Source: Spirosoma aerolatum (GTDB lineage: Bacteria; Bacteroidota; Bacteroidia; Cytophagales; Spirosomataceae). Taken from it: a DNA stretch of 64,000 bases. Positions within the stretch are counted from its first letter, which is position 1. Each line of letters begins with the position of its first letter. The stretch covers positions 7,325,501 to 7,389,500 of the forward strand of contig NZ_CP020104.1 of assembly GCF_002056795.1 (NCBI RefSeq), read 5' to 3'. Shown here piece after piece: positions 32,269-41,603 of the stretch. The notes under the pieces are model-generated. The model made no database searches. It worked only from the letters and a program-made list of their open reading frames with translations, and had not been told where the DNA came from. The translations under genes and the position numbers were made by a program.

Positions 32269-33555
32269 TCAGTCAGCGTACCGGAGTAGGTCTAATCCTA
32301 TATCTTTCCGGTACTGTTTTCCATCAAATTGCACCATCCGGGCCGCTTCCTGCGATTTCCTGACAGCATTTTCGAGCGAATTCGCCTGGGCCGTAATAGC
32401 CAGTACGCGCCCACCGTTTGTTACTACCTGTCCGTTTTTCGCCAGTGTTCCGGCATGAAAGGCCGTTACATCCTCCAAACGCTCCAACTCAGTAATAGTT
32501 TTACCCGTCTGGTAATCGCCAGGATAACCACCTGACACTAGCACCGTAGTAACAGCCGTTTGTGGTGATACCTGCACCGATAGCTTATCTAGTTCACCAT
32601 CAGCCGTTGCCGTCATCAACTGAACAAAATCATTTTGAATCCGTGGTAAAACCACCTCGGTTTCAGGATCACCCATGCGTGCATTGTACTCAATTACAAA
32701 AGGCTCTCCGTTCACTTTCATCAGCCCAACAAAAATAAACCCCTGATAGCGAATATTTTCCTGTTGCAGGCCTAATAGTGTAGGCTTAACCACCTTATCT
32801 TCAACCTTTTTCAGGAAGGTCTGGTTCGCAAACACAACGGGCGAAACGGCTCCCATGCCACCCGTGTTAGGGCCTGTATCGGCTTCACCGATACGCTTGT
32901 AATCTTTGGCCTCAGGCAGAATTTTGTAGTTCTCGCCATCGGTCAGCACAAACACCGATAGTTCGATACCTCGCAGAAACTGCTCAACCACGACCTTACT
33001 ACCCGCAACGCCAAACTTCTGGCCATCGAGCATATCGGACAGGGTCGTCTGCGCTTCAACTACTGATTCTGCAATAATCACGCCTTTTCCTGCAGCCAAC
33101 CCATCCGCCTTTAAAACAATCGGCAGGCTGTGACTTTCCAGATAGGCTAGCCCTTCCTGTAATGTTTCGGCAGTAAACGATTTTGATGCGGCCGTTGGGA
33201 TTCCATGTCGTAGCATAAACTGCTTGGAGAAATCCTTACTACCTTCCAGTTGCGCCCCTTCGGCATCAGGCCCCACAATCCGTAAATCAGCCAAATCAGG
33301 TTGCTGGCGCAAAAAATCAACAATTCCTTTTACCAGTGGTTCTTCCGGCCCAACAATCAACAGGTCGATTTTCTTATCCCGAACCGTATTGGCAACGGCC
33401 AGAAAATCATTATAGCTAATGGGAATATTCGTAGCGATCTGCGTGGTTCCGGCATTCCCGGGCGCTACAAACAAATTATCACATAAGGGACTTTGCGCTA
33501 ACTTCCAGGCAAAAGCATGTTCGCGTCCTCCCGACCCTAGTATAAGTATATTCAT
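32269..33555 (-). CDS. purD: Phosphoribosylamine-glycine ligase
   Basis: 428 residues. Second step of purine synthesis (GAR synthetase). N-terminal domain MNILILGSGGREHAFAWKLAQS, ATP-grasp with PIVLKADGLAAGKGVIIAE, GPNTGGMGAVSP and YNARMGDPETEVVLPR, the family signature. C-terminal barrel-like domain to the end. Minus strand, downstream of recQ but separated from it by an inverted tandem-word hairpin. Confidence 0.96.
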   Translation of the reverse strand: MNILILGSGGREHAFAWKLAQSPLCDNLFVAPGNAGTTQIATNIPISYNDFLAVANTVRDKKIDLLIVGPEEPLVKGIVDFLRQQPDLADLRIVGPDAEGAQLEGSKDFSKQFMLRHGIPTAASKSFTAETLQEGLAYLESHSLPIVLKADGLAAGKGVIIAESVVEAQTTLSDMLDGQKFGVAGSKVVVEQFLRGIELSVFVLTDGENYKILPEAKDYKRIGEADTGPNTGGMGAVSPVVFANQTFLKKVEDKVVKPTLLGLQQENIRYQGFIFVGLMKVNGEPFVIEYNARMGDPETEVVLPRIQNDFVQLMTATADGELDKLSVQVSPQTAVTTVLVSGGYPGDYQTGKTITELERLEDVTAFHAGTLAKNGQVVTNGGRVLAITAQANSLENAVRKSQEAARMVQFDGKQYRKDIGLDLLRYAD

Positions 33556-33563
33556 TCTTAGTT

Positions 33564-33657
33564 GAGCAGTCAGCAGCGAGAAGTGAGAAGTGAGAATGCT
33601 GGCGCAAGCTAAACGCTACCGGAGGTATTCTCACTTCTCGCTCCTACTCCTGACTCC
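33564..33657. repeat. Inverted tandem-word arms (GAGAAGTGAGAA type)
   Basis: Left arm 33564-33597 has CAGCAGCGAGAAGTGAGAAG-type words; right arm 33627-33657 is the imperfect reverse complement (ATTCTCACTTCTCGCTCC). Fills the gap between the recQ stop and the purD start and could terminate recQ. Confidence 0.65.
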
Positions 33658-33660
33658 TTT

Positions 33661-35871
33661 TTAATTGGCTACTTCCGACAGGAATTTGATACGCATCAGG
33701 CGTAGGTCTTGTTCGGTGAAATCATCGCCACCAAATTCACGCATAGCAACCGCAATATTGTCGCTTTCGGCGTTCATAAAGTAGTCGTAGATTTCGTCCT
33801 GCCGGTCTTCGTCCATGACTTGATTGATATAGTAATCGAGATTGAGCCGTGTACCTGAATAACAGATATGCTCAATTTCTTCCATCAGATCTTCCATACT
33901 TATTGATTTGGATTCGGCAATCTCATCCAGGTCAACTTTACGGTCAATCTGCTGAATAATAAAGATTTTGACTTTTGATTTATTAACCGTTGACTTAACG
34001 ACTACATCCTTGGCGGTCTCTATTTCATTTTCTTCAACGTATTTGGCAATCAGATCGATAAAAGGTCGGCCAAATTTCTGCACTTTGCCCATTCCAACCC
34101 CGTTGATCTGCGCCATTTCTTCGCGCGTGGTGGGGTAAGTCGTTGCCATTTCCTCCATCGATGTTTCCTGGAAGATGACATAGGGAGGCAAATTCTTTTC
34201 TTTGGCAATTTTTTTCCGAAGCGCTTTCAGCAGACCTAATAATTCTTCATCATAGGCAGCCCCACCACCAGCAGGTGTCGAATCCCGGTCGTCATCGTCT
34301 TTGGTTTCAGTATTCAACTGCTCGTAATCGTGATCTTTAGCCAGCGTTACCGGGTATGGATCTTCGATGTAATTCAGTCCTTTCTGTGTCAGCTTCAGCA
34401 CGCCGTAGTTATCGACATCCTTTTCTAGATAACCGTAAATGGTAATCTGTTTGATGAGCGAGCACCAGAAATTGCAGTCTTCATTAAAATCACGCCCTTT
34501 TCCATATACCGCCAATTTGTCGTGTTCATAACTGGTCACGTACTGGTTGCTGGTTGCTGTCAGTACATCGGCCAGGTGCGTCACATCGAACCGCTGATCG
34601 GTCTGGAGTACCGTTTGCAGCGCTAACACCACTTCGTGCTGCGCTTTAAACTTCTCGGTAGACTTCATGCAGTTATCGCAAAAGCCACAGTCCTTGTCCA
34701 GAAACTCACCAAAATAGCCCAGCAATTGCCGACGTCGGCACACCCCTAGATTGGCATACGATACCATCTCGGTGAGCAAATGCTTAGCATTATCCCGTTC
34801 CGTAACCGGCTTATCTTTGTTAAACTTTTCCAGTTTAACGATATCGTCGTAGCTATAGAACATAAGGCAGTTGCCTTCCAGACCATCGCGACCCGCCCGG
34901 CCTGTCTCCTGATAATACCCTTCGAGCGATTTAGGTGCATCGTAGTGAATGACAAATCGTACATCGGGCTTGTCGATTCCCATACCGAAAGCAATTGTAG
35001 CGCAGACGACATCCACGTCTTCGTTCAGGAAGGCATCCTGGTTGTTCATCCGGGTTTGCGGATCGAGCCCGGCATGATAGGGCAGCGCCTTTATATCATT
35101 GACATTCAGCAGCTCAGCAATTTCTTCAACCGTTTTACGGCTCAGGCAATACACAATACCCGACTTGCCTTTATTCTGCTTGATGTATTTGATCAGTTGC
35201 TTTTTAGCATCAACTTTTGGGCGGATTTCGTAGTAGAGATTCTTCCGATTGAACGACGTTTTATAGAGGTTGGCATCCTCCATCTGGAGGTTTTTCTGGA
35301 TATCCTGCTGTACTTTAGGCGTAGCGGTAGCGGTCAGCGCAATAACGGGCAAATTACCGATGTTATCGACTATACCCCGAATTTTACGGTACTCTGGCCG
35401 AAAATCGTGCCCCCATTCCGAAATGCAGTGGGCTTCGTCGATAGCCACGAAGGAAATATTGGCCTTCTTCAAAAAGTCCAAATTCTCTTCTTTCGTAAGC
35501 GACTCAGGGGCGATGTACAGTAACTTCAGCGAGCCATTCAGTGTATCCTTTTTAACCTTGTTCATCTCCGCTTTTGACAGCGTCGAATTCAGAAATTGCG
35601 CGTTGATACCAAAGGCATTTAGCTGGTCGACCTGGTTTTTCATCAGGGCAATAAGTGGAGAAATGACCACCGCAGTACCATTGCTGACAATTGCAGGAAG
35701 CTGATAACACAGTGATTTACCGGCACCTGTAGGCATAATAACGAAGGTATTACGTCCCGACAGGATGCTATAAATAATGGCCTCTTGTTCTCCCCGAAAT
35801 TGACTATACCCGAATATTTCTTTTAGTCGTTCTTTTAGCGTCGTATGAATCGACTCATCAACCTGCATCAT
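33661..35871 (-). CDS. recQ: ATP-dependent DNA helicase RecQ
   Basis: 736 residues. Helicase core at about 10-345: motif I VIMPTGAGKSLCYQLP, motif II AIDEAHCISEWGHDFRP, motif VI QETGRAGRDG. Zinc-binding and winged-helix RQC region at about 345-520 (CRRRQLLGYFGE, CGFCDNC). HRDC domain at about 545-625 (LLGLLKALRKKIAKEKNLPPY), then a C-terminal helical extension of about 110 residues. Unwinds DNA in recombination repair and interacts with the SSB tip. Divergent from kdsD. Confidence 0.96.
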   Translation of the reverse strand: MMQVDESIHTTLKERLKEIFGYSQFRGEQEAIIYSILSGRNTFVIMPTGAGKSLCYQLPAIVSNGTAVVISPLIALMKNQVDQLNAFGINAQFLNSTLSKAEMNKVKKDTLNGSLKLLYIAPESLTKEENLDFLKKANISFVAIDEAHCISEWGHDFRPEYRKIRGIVDNIGNLPVIALTATATPKVQQDIQKNLQMEDANLYKTSFNRKNLYYEIRPKVDAKKQLIKYIKQNKGKSGIVYCLSRKTVEEIAELLNVNDIKALPYHAGLDPQTRMNNQDAFLNEDVDVVCATIAFGMGIDKPDVRFVIHYDAPKSLEGYYQETGRAGRDGLEGNCLMFYSYDDIVKLEKFNKDKPVTERDNAKHLLTEMVSYANLGVCRRRQLLGYFGEFLDKDCGFCDNCMKSTEKFKAQHEVVLALQTVLQTDQRFDVTHLADVLTATSNQYVTSYEHDKLAVYGKGRDFNEDCNFWCSLIKQITIYGYLEKDVDNYGVLKLTQKGLNYIEDPYPVTLAKDHDYEQLNTETKDDDDRDSTPAGGGAAYDEELLGLLKALRKKIAKEKNLPPYVIFQETSMEEMATTYPTTREEMAQINGVGMGKVQKFGRPFIDLIAKYVEENEIETAKDVVVKSTVNKSKVKIFIIQQIDRKVDLDEIAESKSISMEDLMEEIEHICYSGTRLNLDYYINQVMDEDRQDEIYDYFMNAESDNIAVAMREFGGDDFTEQDLRLMRIKFLSEVAN

Positions 35872-35914
35872 TCTACAAATCGTACAAAAGTTACTTTACT
35901 CTCTTTGCTTGCTG

Positions 35915-35922
35915 TATCTTTG
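35915..35922 (+). promoter_or_regulatory. -7 box of the kdsD promoter
   Basis: TATCTTTG in the recQ/kdsD divergent gap, with TTTA (35895-35898) as a weak -33 element 16 bases upstream. Confidence 0.5.
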
Positions 35923-35978
35923 TTTTATAAAGTTAGCGAATATACGCAGCAAACATTTCCTGATTGCTAAATCTGACA

Positions 35979-36947
35979 TTGAAAGTAATAAAAAATCCTA
36001 ACACAATTGCTCGTTCGGTATTGCTAGCCGAAGCCGAAGCCATTCGTAATATCGTCGATTTACTTGACGATCAATTCGATGCTACTGTCGATCTGTTACT
36101 CAACACGACTGGGCGTCTGGTTGTAACGGGCGTGGGAAAAAGCGCTTTGATCGGCCAGAAAATAGTAGCAACGTTGAATTCAACGGGTACACCTGCCCTA
36201 TTTATGCATGCGGCCGATGCCATTCATGGCGACTTGGGAATGATCCAGGATAATGATGCCGTCCTAATTATCTCTAAGAGTGGCAATACAGCCGAAATTA
36301 AGGTTTTGCTGCCTTTATTAAAACGGACTAATGTTCGGCTGATTGCGATGGTCAGTGACCGGGAATCGTATCTGGCTCGTCATGCCCATTATGTTCTTCA
36401 TGCTTATGCCGAATGCGAAGCAGACCCACTCAATCTGGCTCCAACAACGAGTACAACCGTTGCGTTGGCTTTAGGCGATGCCCTGGCTGTGAGCCTGTTA
36501 GAACTACGCGGCTTTACCAGGCATGACTTTGCTCGTTACCATCCTGGTGGTTCATTAGGCAAAAAATTATATTTAAAAGTAGCGGATATTTTTCCACACA
36601 ATCAGTGCCCCAAAGTTTTAGCCGGCACACCAGTTCGGGAAGTAATCTTTACGATTTCCGCCAATCGTCTGGGGGCCACTGCTGTTGTGGATGAGGCCGG
36701 TTCCTTAATCGGTATTGTCACGGATGGCGATATTCGCCGGATGGCTTATGATCATAGTTCGTTCTGGAACCTTTGCGCACAGGATGTGATGACTAAACAA
36801 CCTGTTTGCGTAGCTCCTGACGACTATGCAGTGGCCGCTTTACAACTGATGCAGGAGCGGGATATTACACAACTTATTGTTGCCGAATCTGGACAGTTAT
36901 ATGGGTTCATTCATTTACATGATCTGTTAAAAGAGGGTTTGGTATAA
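35979..36947 (+). CDS. kdsD: Arabinose-5-phosphate isomerase, KpsF/GutQ family
   Basis: About 322 residues from TTG 35979 (LKVIKNPNTIARSV); another TTG at 35964 is possible and no ATG fits. SIS domain at about 35-170 (GRLVVTGVGKSALIGQKIVATLNSTG, ISKSGNTAEIKVLLP, APTTSTTVALALGDALA) and two CBS domains at about 205-320. Converts ribulose-5-phosphate to arabinose-5-phosphate, the first step of Kdo synthesis for lipopolysaccharide. Stand-alone gene. Confidence 0.9.
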   Translation: MKVIKNPNTIARSVLLAEAEAIRNIVDLLDDQFDATVDLLLNTTGRLVVTGVGKSALIGQKIVATLNSTGTPALFMHAADAIHGDLGMIQDNDAVLIISKSGNTAEIKVLLPLLKRTNVRLIAMVSDRESYLARHAHYVLHAYAECEADPLNLAPTTSTTVALALGDALAVSLLELRGFTRHDFARYHPGGSLGKKLYLKVADIFPHNQCPKVLAGTPVREVIFTISANRLGATAVVDEAGSLIGIVTDGDIRRMAYDHSSFWNLCAQDVMTKQPVCVAPDDYAVAALQLMQERDITQLIVAESGQLYGFIHLHDLLKEGLV

Positions 36948-37082
36948 CAGCTCGCCTTATTTAGCAACCTTGTTCAATCATTTTCCACGAAGTTTAAACA
37001 AAATCCACACTTCCATTCCACATAATGGGGGAATTATTCCACACTTTCTACCACAAATTATCGCTGGCGCTGTTTACAAAAA

Positions 37083-37090
37083 TAATTTTG
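37083..37090 (+). promoter_or_regulatory. Possible -7 box of the sigma-factor gene
   Basis: TAATTTTG matches TAnnTTTG, 131 bases before the start codon; no good -33 element. The 274-base gap (36948-37221) shows nothing else. Confidence 0.3.
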
Positions 37091-37221
37091 CCAAAAATTA
37101 AACATTTGTAAGTCAGTAAGTTACCATAGAAGTTAGCCGCTTTTCCACTACTTCCAACGAGACTGGTTGTTTTTTTGTCTTAAACAGGTCAGATGTGATT
37201 CAACAGAAAAACTAAACAGCC

Positions 37222-37737
37222 ATGACAGCTCTCGAATTTACTAACCATATTGGCAAAGTGTCTAAATCTTTACGCCCATTTGCGCTGCGTTTAACAAAAG
37301 ATGTTGAAGATGCAAACGATCTGTTGCAAGACACCCTGCTGAAAGCGTTTACCAATCGTGATAAATACACGGATGGTACCAATCTGAAAGCCTGGTTGTA
37401 TACGATCATGAAAAACACATTCATTACAAACTATCAGCGCATGGTGCGTAAGAACACGTTTATTGATACAACTGACAATCTGCATTATATCAATTCCATG
37501 GAGAGCAGCACCGATAACCTGGCATACTCGTCGTTTGCACAGGATGATATCAACCGGGCAGTAAATGGACTTGACGATACATATAAAACCCCATTTATGA
37601 TGCATTTCCGTGGATTTAAATACCACGAGATTGCAGCAAAACTCAATATTCCTATTGGTACGGTAAAAAACCGGATTCACATTGCCCGGAAAGAATTGAA
37701 AGATCAGCTAAAAGTTTACGCATATTTTAATTCGTAA
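37222..37737 (+). CDS. RNA polymerase sigma factor, sigma-70/ECF family
   Basis: 171 residues. Region 2 at about 15-80 (ALRLTKDVEDANDLLQDTLLKAF, NLKAWLYTIMKNTFITNYQR) and region 4 at about 115-165 (LDDTYKTPFMMHFRGFKYHEIAAKLNIPIGTVKNRIHIARKEL). Two-domain ECF layout without an adjacent anti-sigma factor. Very conserved version in Cytophagales, where it sits as a single gene. Regulon not visible from sequence; the neighbouring carotenoid genes are a possible but unproven target. Confidence 0.93.
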   Translation: MTALEFTNHIGKVSKSLRPFALRLTKDVEDANDLLQDTLLKAFTNRDKYTDGTNLKAWLYTIMKNTFITNYQRMVRKNTFIDTTDNLHYINSMESSTDNLAYSSFAQDDINRAVNGLDDTYKTPFMMHFRGFKYHEIAAKLNIPIGTVKNRIHIARKELKDQLKVYAYFNS

Positions 37738-37813
37738 TGTGATACTTTTTTGCTGACCCTCCGTCTAAGAGATATTGATTGAGTAGTTTTTGGTTAAAAA
37801 AGAGGAAGGTTCG

Positions 37814-37846
37814 AAAAAGTTGGGTGGCATCCGCCCAACTTTTTTT
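37814..37846 (+). terminator. Terminator of the sigma-factor gene
   Basis: AAAAAGTTGGGTGG pairs with CCGCCCAACTTTTT (one G-U pair) and is followed by further Ts. A 94-codon frame across it is not a gene. Confidence 0.8.
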
Positions 37847-38066
37847 GTTTTTACCCCCTGGCAATCAGACACTTGCAATAGTTAGTACAGCTCCTCTATG
37901 CTTTCCAAAAGGTTTACGGAAACATACTTCCCTCCTTCCTGTTTCTGTAGTAGCCGATATTTATTCATCACTCTGGCTGCTTTTTCATCATTTTTCGAGT
38001 AGGTTCACACACCAAAAAAGCTTCCTCAATTGCAAAGTGTTGTCTCAATCAACAATTTTCTGACTA
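37847..38066. other. Gap before crtI, no feature seen
   Basis: Between the sigma-factor terminator and the crtI start I see no TAnnTTTG box, repeat or plausible gene. A crtI promoter should be here but is not of the consensus type, which would fit use of an alternative sigma factor. Confidence 0.5.
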
Positions 38067-39539
38067 ATGCCCCAACGCGTACTTGTTATTGGAGCCGGAT
38101 TCGCAGGTCTGGCTGCCGCAACCAGCCTTGCTGATAAAGGCTATGATGTTACAGTTCTTGAAAAAAATGAGATGCCAGGTGGCCGGGCACGGGTTTTCCA
38201 GGCAAAAGGCTTTACATTCGACATGGGTCCAAGCTGGTACTGGATGCCTGATGTTTTTGACACCTATTTTTCGCGTTTTGGCAAGAAAACTTCTGATTAT
38301 TATAAGCTTGTTCGGTTAGACCCTTCCTACTCAGTTATTTTTAGCCCTGCTGAGGTCATTAATTTACCCGCCGGTATTCCAAATCTGGAAAAGCTTTTTG
38401 ATCAGATCGAGCCAGGCAGTGGGGCGAAACTTCACCAGTTTTTAAAGCAGGCTTCCTACAAGTATGAAGTAGGCATGAATAAATTTGTCTGGAAGCCCAG
38501 CCGATCTATCACCGAGTTTCTGAGCCTGAAACTTCTGTATGATGTAACGCGGCTGGATGTTTTTCAATCCTTTGCTACCCACGCCCGCAAATTCTTCAGG
38601 CATCCACGGTTGCTCGAGATTATTGAGTTTCCGATCCTTTTTCTTGGCGCTACCCCGGAGAATACACCTGCCATGTATAGCCTCATGAACTATGCCGAAA
38701 TGGCTTTGGGTACCTGGTACCCTATGGGCGGCATGTATGAAATAGTAAAAGCGATGGTTAGCCTGGCCGAAGAAAAAGGGGTCAAATTACTGCTGAATCA
38801 GCCCGTAAAGTCAATTGAGATAGCTGCTAAAAATGCAAAGCGAGTAATTACTGAAAATGGGATTTTTGAAACAGATGTAGTTATAGCCGGAGCCGACTAT
38901 CATCATGTCGATACGCAACTTCTTGAACAACAATATCGGAATTATGACGACACTTATTGGCAGAAACGTATAATGGCCCCGTCTTCGCTGTTGTTCTATG
39001 TTGGCGTGAACAAACGAATTCCCCGTTTACAACACCATAACCTCTTCTTTGACGAGGATTTCAAACTACATGCACAGGAAATCTATGAAACGCCACGCTG
39101 GCCGAGCAAACCACTGTTTTATGCCTCAGCGCCATCAAAAACCGATCCTAGTGTAGCGCCTGAAGGCTCTGAAAACCTGTTTCTGCTGATACCTGTAGCT
39201 CCTGATCTTACCGATAATACAGAAACGCGTGAGCATTATTTCAACATGATCATGGATCGTCTGGAAGCTTATGTAGGCGAAGCCATTCGTAGTCATATCG
39301 TGTTTAAACGGAGCTATGCCCATAGCGATTTCAAAAATGATTACCATGCCTTTAGAGGTAATGCCTATGGCCTGGCCAATACACTTCGGCAAACGGCCAT
39401 TTTAAAGCCTTCGTTAAAGAATAAACATATCAATAATCTGTTTTACACGGGTCAACTTACCGTACCAGGGCCGGGAGTTCCGCCATCATTAATTTCAGGG
39501 TTAGTCGTTGCTGATGAAGTTGCCAAAGAATTTGTTTAA
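38067..39539 (+). CDS. crtI: Phytoene desaturase
   Basis: 490 residues. FAD-binding dinucleotide fold at the start (VLVIGAGFAGLAAATSLADKG, VLEKNEMPGGRAR) and the bacterial phytoene desaturase signature near the end (NLFYTGQLTVPGPGVPPSLISG). Introduces double bases into phytoene to give lycopene or neurosporene, membrane-associated. Followed by phytoene synthase 126 bases later on the same strand. No cyclase, hydroxylase or ketolase gene lies in the window, so the final carotenoid cannot be told. Confidence 0.95.
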   Translation: MPQRVLVIGAGFAGLAAATSLADKGYDVTVLEKNEMPGGRARVFQAKGFTFDMGPSWYWMPDVFDTYFSRFGKKTSDYYKLVRLDPSYSVIFSPAEVINLPAGIPNLEKLFDQIEPGSGAKLHQFLKQASYKYEVGMNKFVWKPSRSITEFLSLKLLYDVTRLDVFQSFATHARKFFRHPRLLEIIEFPILFLGATPENTPAMYSLMNYAEMALGTWYPMGGMYEIVKAMVSLAEEKGVKLLLNQPVKSIEIAAKNAKRVITENGIFETDVVIAGADYHHVDTQLLEQQYRNYDDTYWQKRIMAPSSLLFYVGVNKRIPRLQHHNLFFDEDFKLHAQEIYETPRWPSKPLFYASAPSKTDPSVAPEGSENLFLLIPVAPDLTDNTETREHYFNMIMDRLEAYVGEAIRSHIVFKRSYAHSDFKNDYHAFRGNAYGLANTLRQTAILKPSLKNKHINNLFYTGQLTVPGPGVPPSLISGLVVADEVAKEFV

Positions 39540-39665
39540 CTTTATAGGCCGAATAACTAAACAAAATGACATAAAATCGAATTTACTAAGAATATATACC
39601 CTTTACACTTAGGATTCGTATCTTTTTGGGCATTTACTCAATAAACCCTTCCTACTATAAACTCT

Positions 39666-40502
39666 ATGATGGCGTTGTTCAATAAAACCGCACTGGAATG
39701 TAGTAAGCTGATTACGGAACGTTACAGTACGTCATTTACGCTTGGCATCAAAACCCTTGATCGTAAATTTCATTTTCCGATCTACGCTATCTATGGATTC
39801 GTTCGATATGCCGACGAAATTGTGGATACGTTCCATGACTACGATAAAAAGACGCTGCTTGATCGTTTCAAATTCGATACGTACCAAGCCATCGAAGAAG
39901 GCATCAGTCTGAACCCTGTGTTACAATCGTTTCAGTTGGTGGTCAGGCAATACAAAATCGAGCATGAACTGATCGAGTCCTTCCTGAAAAGTATGGAAAT
40001 GGACCTCTATCATCAGAATTATACGTCGGAAGGGTATCAGCAGTACATTTATGGTTCGGCAGAAGTCGTTGGCTTAATGTGTCTTCGTGTTTTTTGCGAA
40101 GGAGACCCGGCTGAATTCAACCGACTGCGCGAACCAGCCTGTAAACTGGGCGCTGCCTTTCAGAAAGTAAATTTTCTGCGGGATATGAAAAGTGACTATG
40201 TGGAGCGGGGACGTACATACTTTCCGGGTATTGACTTCAGCAATTTCGATCTGGATGTTAAACAATGCATTGAATGTGATATTCAACGCGACTTCGACGA
40301 GGCCTACATCGGGATTATGAACCTGCCCCGAGGTGCACGAATGGGTGTTTATCTGGCGTATATGTATTACCAGACCTTATTCAATAAAATTAAACAGCTC
40401 CCAGCTTCCCGGATTCAGAACGAGCGAATCCGGGTGCCTAATCCGCAAAAAATTGCCTTATTAGCCCAAACGTATCTGAAGTATCGACTCAACGTAATCT
40501 GA
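39666..40502 (+). CDS. crtB: Phytoene synthase
   Basis: 278 residues. Squalene/phytoene synthase fold with both Asp-rich motifs: the first in YGFVRYADEIVDTF, the second in NFLRDMKSDYVERGRTYFP. Joins two geranylgeranyl diphosphates into phytoene, the substrate of the CrtI encoded upstream. YSTSF near residue 20 is a typical opening. Two Met codons (39666, 39669) are possible starts. Converges on the cupin gene with a 29-base gap and no clear terminator. Confidence 0.95.
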   Translation: MMALFNKTALECSKLITERYSTSFTLGIKTLDRKFHFPIYAIYGFVRYADEIVDTFHDYDKKTLLDRFKFDTYQAIEEGISLNPVLQSFQLVVRQYKIEHELIESFLKSMEMDLYHQNYTSEGYQQYIYGSAEVVGLMCLRVFCEGDPAEFNRLREPACKLGAAFQKVNFLRDMKSDYVERGRTYFPGIDFSNFDLDVKQCIECDIQRDFDEAYIGIMNLPRGARMGVYLAYMYYQTLFNKIKQLPASRIQNERIRVPNPQKIALLAQTYLKYRLNVI

Positions 40503-40531
40503 TATCGTTATTTTGGATTGTCAGCGCTTCC

Positions 40532-41419
40532 TTATGCCATTTTTTCCATCGTACCCAAGACTGAGCCGACTACAGACAGGTAGGTCTGAATAGCTCCAGC
40601 CAGCTTAGGCCGACGTTGCTGCATATTCATATCGACCTCATTCATAAAATTTTTCCAGTTGGAACCATTCAGGCAGTCGAGCGCTACCGAGATCGTAGGC
40701 GTTAACGAACGGGCCGTGTGCCACCAGCCACAGGGAATAAACAGTGTTTCGCCAGGGCCAACGACAAATTTTATAGGTGTAGTTTTTGCAAACAGAGGAT
40801 ACTTTTCCAGATCTGGATTCCACACATCATCTACCTGCGATACCCAGAGATTATCGGGCCGGGGATACACATAGGGCGTCTGATCGGGAGGAATCACCGT
40901 AAACTCTTTTTCTCCATATAGTTGCGTGATGTAGGCATGCAGACACATATAATCGTAATGCACGTAGGGAAACTGAGCGCCCGGACTGCCAAAAAATATT
41001 TCCAGTGTATTCGCCCCCGACAGAAATCGTTTGGGTAGCAGCTTACTGTTGATTCGATCGGGCAGTGCGTATTTAAAGCGAGGTAAAACGTCGGGCAACA
41101 GCTCAGGATAATCCCGCTCAATCTGAAGCGTACACGGGTAAGGGGCCGGATTTTCTTCATTGCCGGTCAGCATCCAGTCGATATATTCGCCCAGGGTATA
41201 GCTCTTCCCGCTAATCTCTACCTTTCGATCGCTATAATGTTTCTTAAAAAAATCAGGGGTAAACTTATTCTTGGCCGACCATGCAGCGCAGGCATCGCCA
41301 ATAACAACCGGATAGTTGCTGAAAAGATGCTTTTCTGCAAACTCTTCGTAACTTAAATTATATTTCTTCTCAACAACCAGGGCTCCTTCACGAACCAGTT
41401 CAACTGTTTGGGTATCCAT
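40532..41419 (-). CDS. Cupin/JmjC-like Fe(II) 2-oxoglutarate oxygenase family protein
   Basis: 295 residues, cupin_8 (JmjC-like). N-terminal NYPVVIGDACAAW is typical of the family. Metal ligands: His and Asp in YVHYDYMCLH (H-x-D) and the distal His in IPCGWWHTARSL. Related proteins hydroxylate protein or small-molecule substrates. The C-terminal 60 residues are helical. Substrate unknown. Single gene on the minus strand. Confidence 0.85.
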   Translation of the reverse strand: MDTQTVELVREGALVVEKKYNLSYEEFAEKHLFSNYPVVIGDACAAWSAKNKFTPDFFKKHYSDRKVEISGKSYTLGEYIDWMLTGNEENPAPYPCTLQIERDYPELLPDVLPRFKYALPDRINSKLLPKRFLSGANTLEIFFGSPGAQFPYVHYDYMCLHAYITQLYGEKEFTVIPPDQTPYVYPRPDNLWVSQVDDVWNPDLEKYPLFAKTTPIKFVVGPGETLFIPCGWWHTARSLTPTISVALDCLNGSNWKNFMNEVDMNMQQRRPKLAGAIQTYLSVVGSVLGTMEKMA

Positions 41420-41573
41420 CTTATGGGTTGGTCAGTAGACAAAAAGTCATTTTACACTTTAGACTTTAAGTTTACCAACATGGACAACTCCCCTCCTGCG
41501 TATTTATTGTTCGGCGGTTTCGTTTAGTAGTTGATACTCTGGCAATCATTACCCCCTCTGTTTGATTTCTAGC

Positions 41574-41581
41574 TATCTTTG
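41574..41581 (+). promoter_or_regulatory. -7 box of the gatB promoter
   Basis: TATCTTTG, 22 bases before the ATG at 41604. It lies downstream of the earlier in-frame Met (41562), which argues against that start. Confidence 0.55.
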
Positions 41582-41603
41582 CGTAAAATCATACTATCTA
41601 CCT

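Noticed and set aside
37779-38063. 94-codon open frame before crtI
   Set aside because: It runs through the sigma-factor terminator hairpin and has no coding-like composition.
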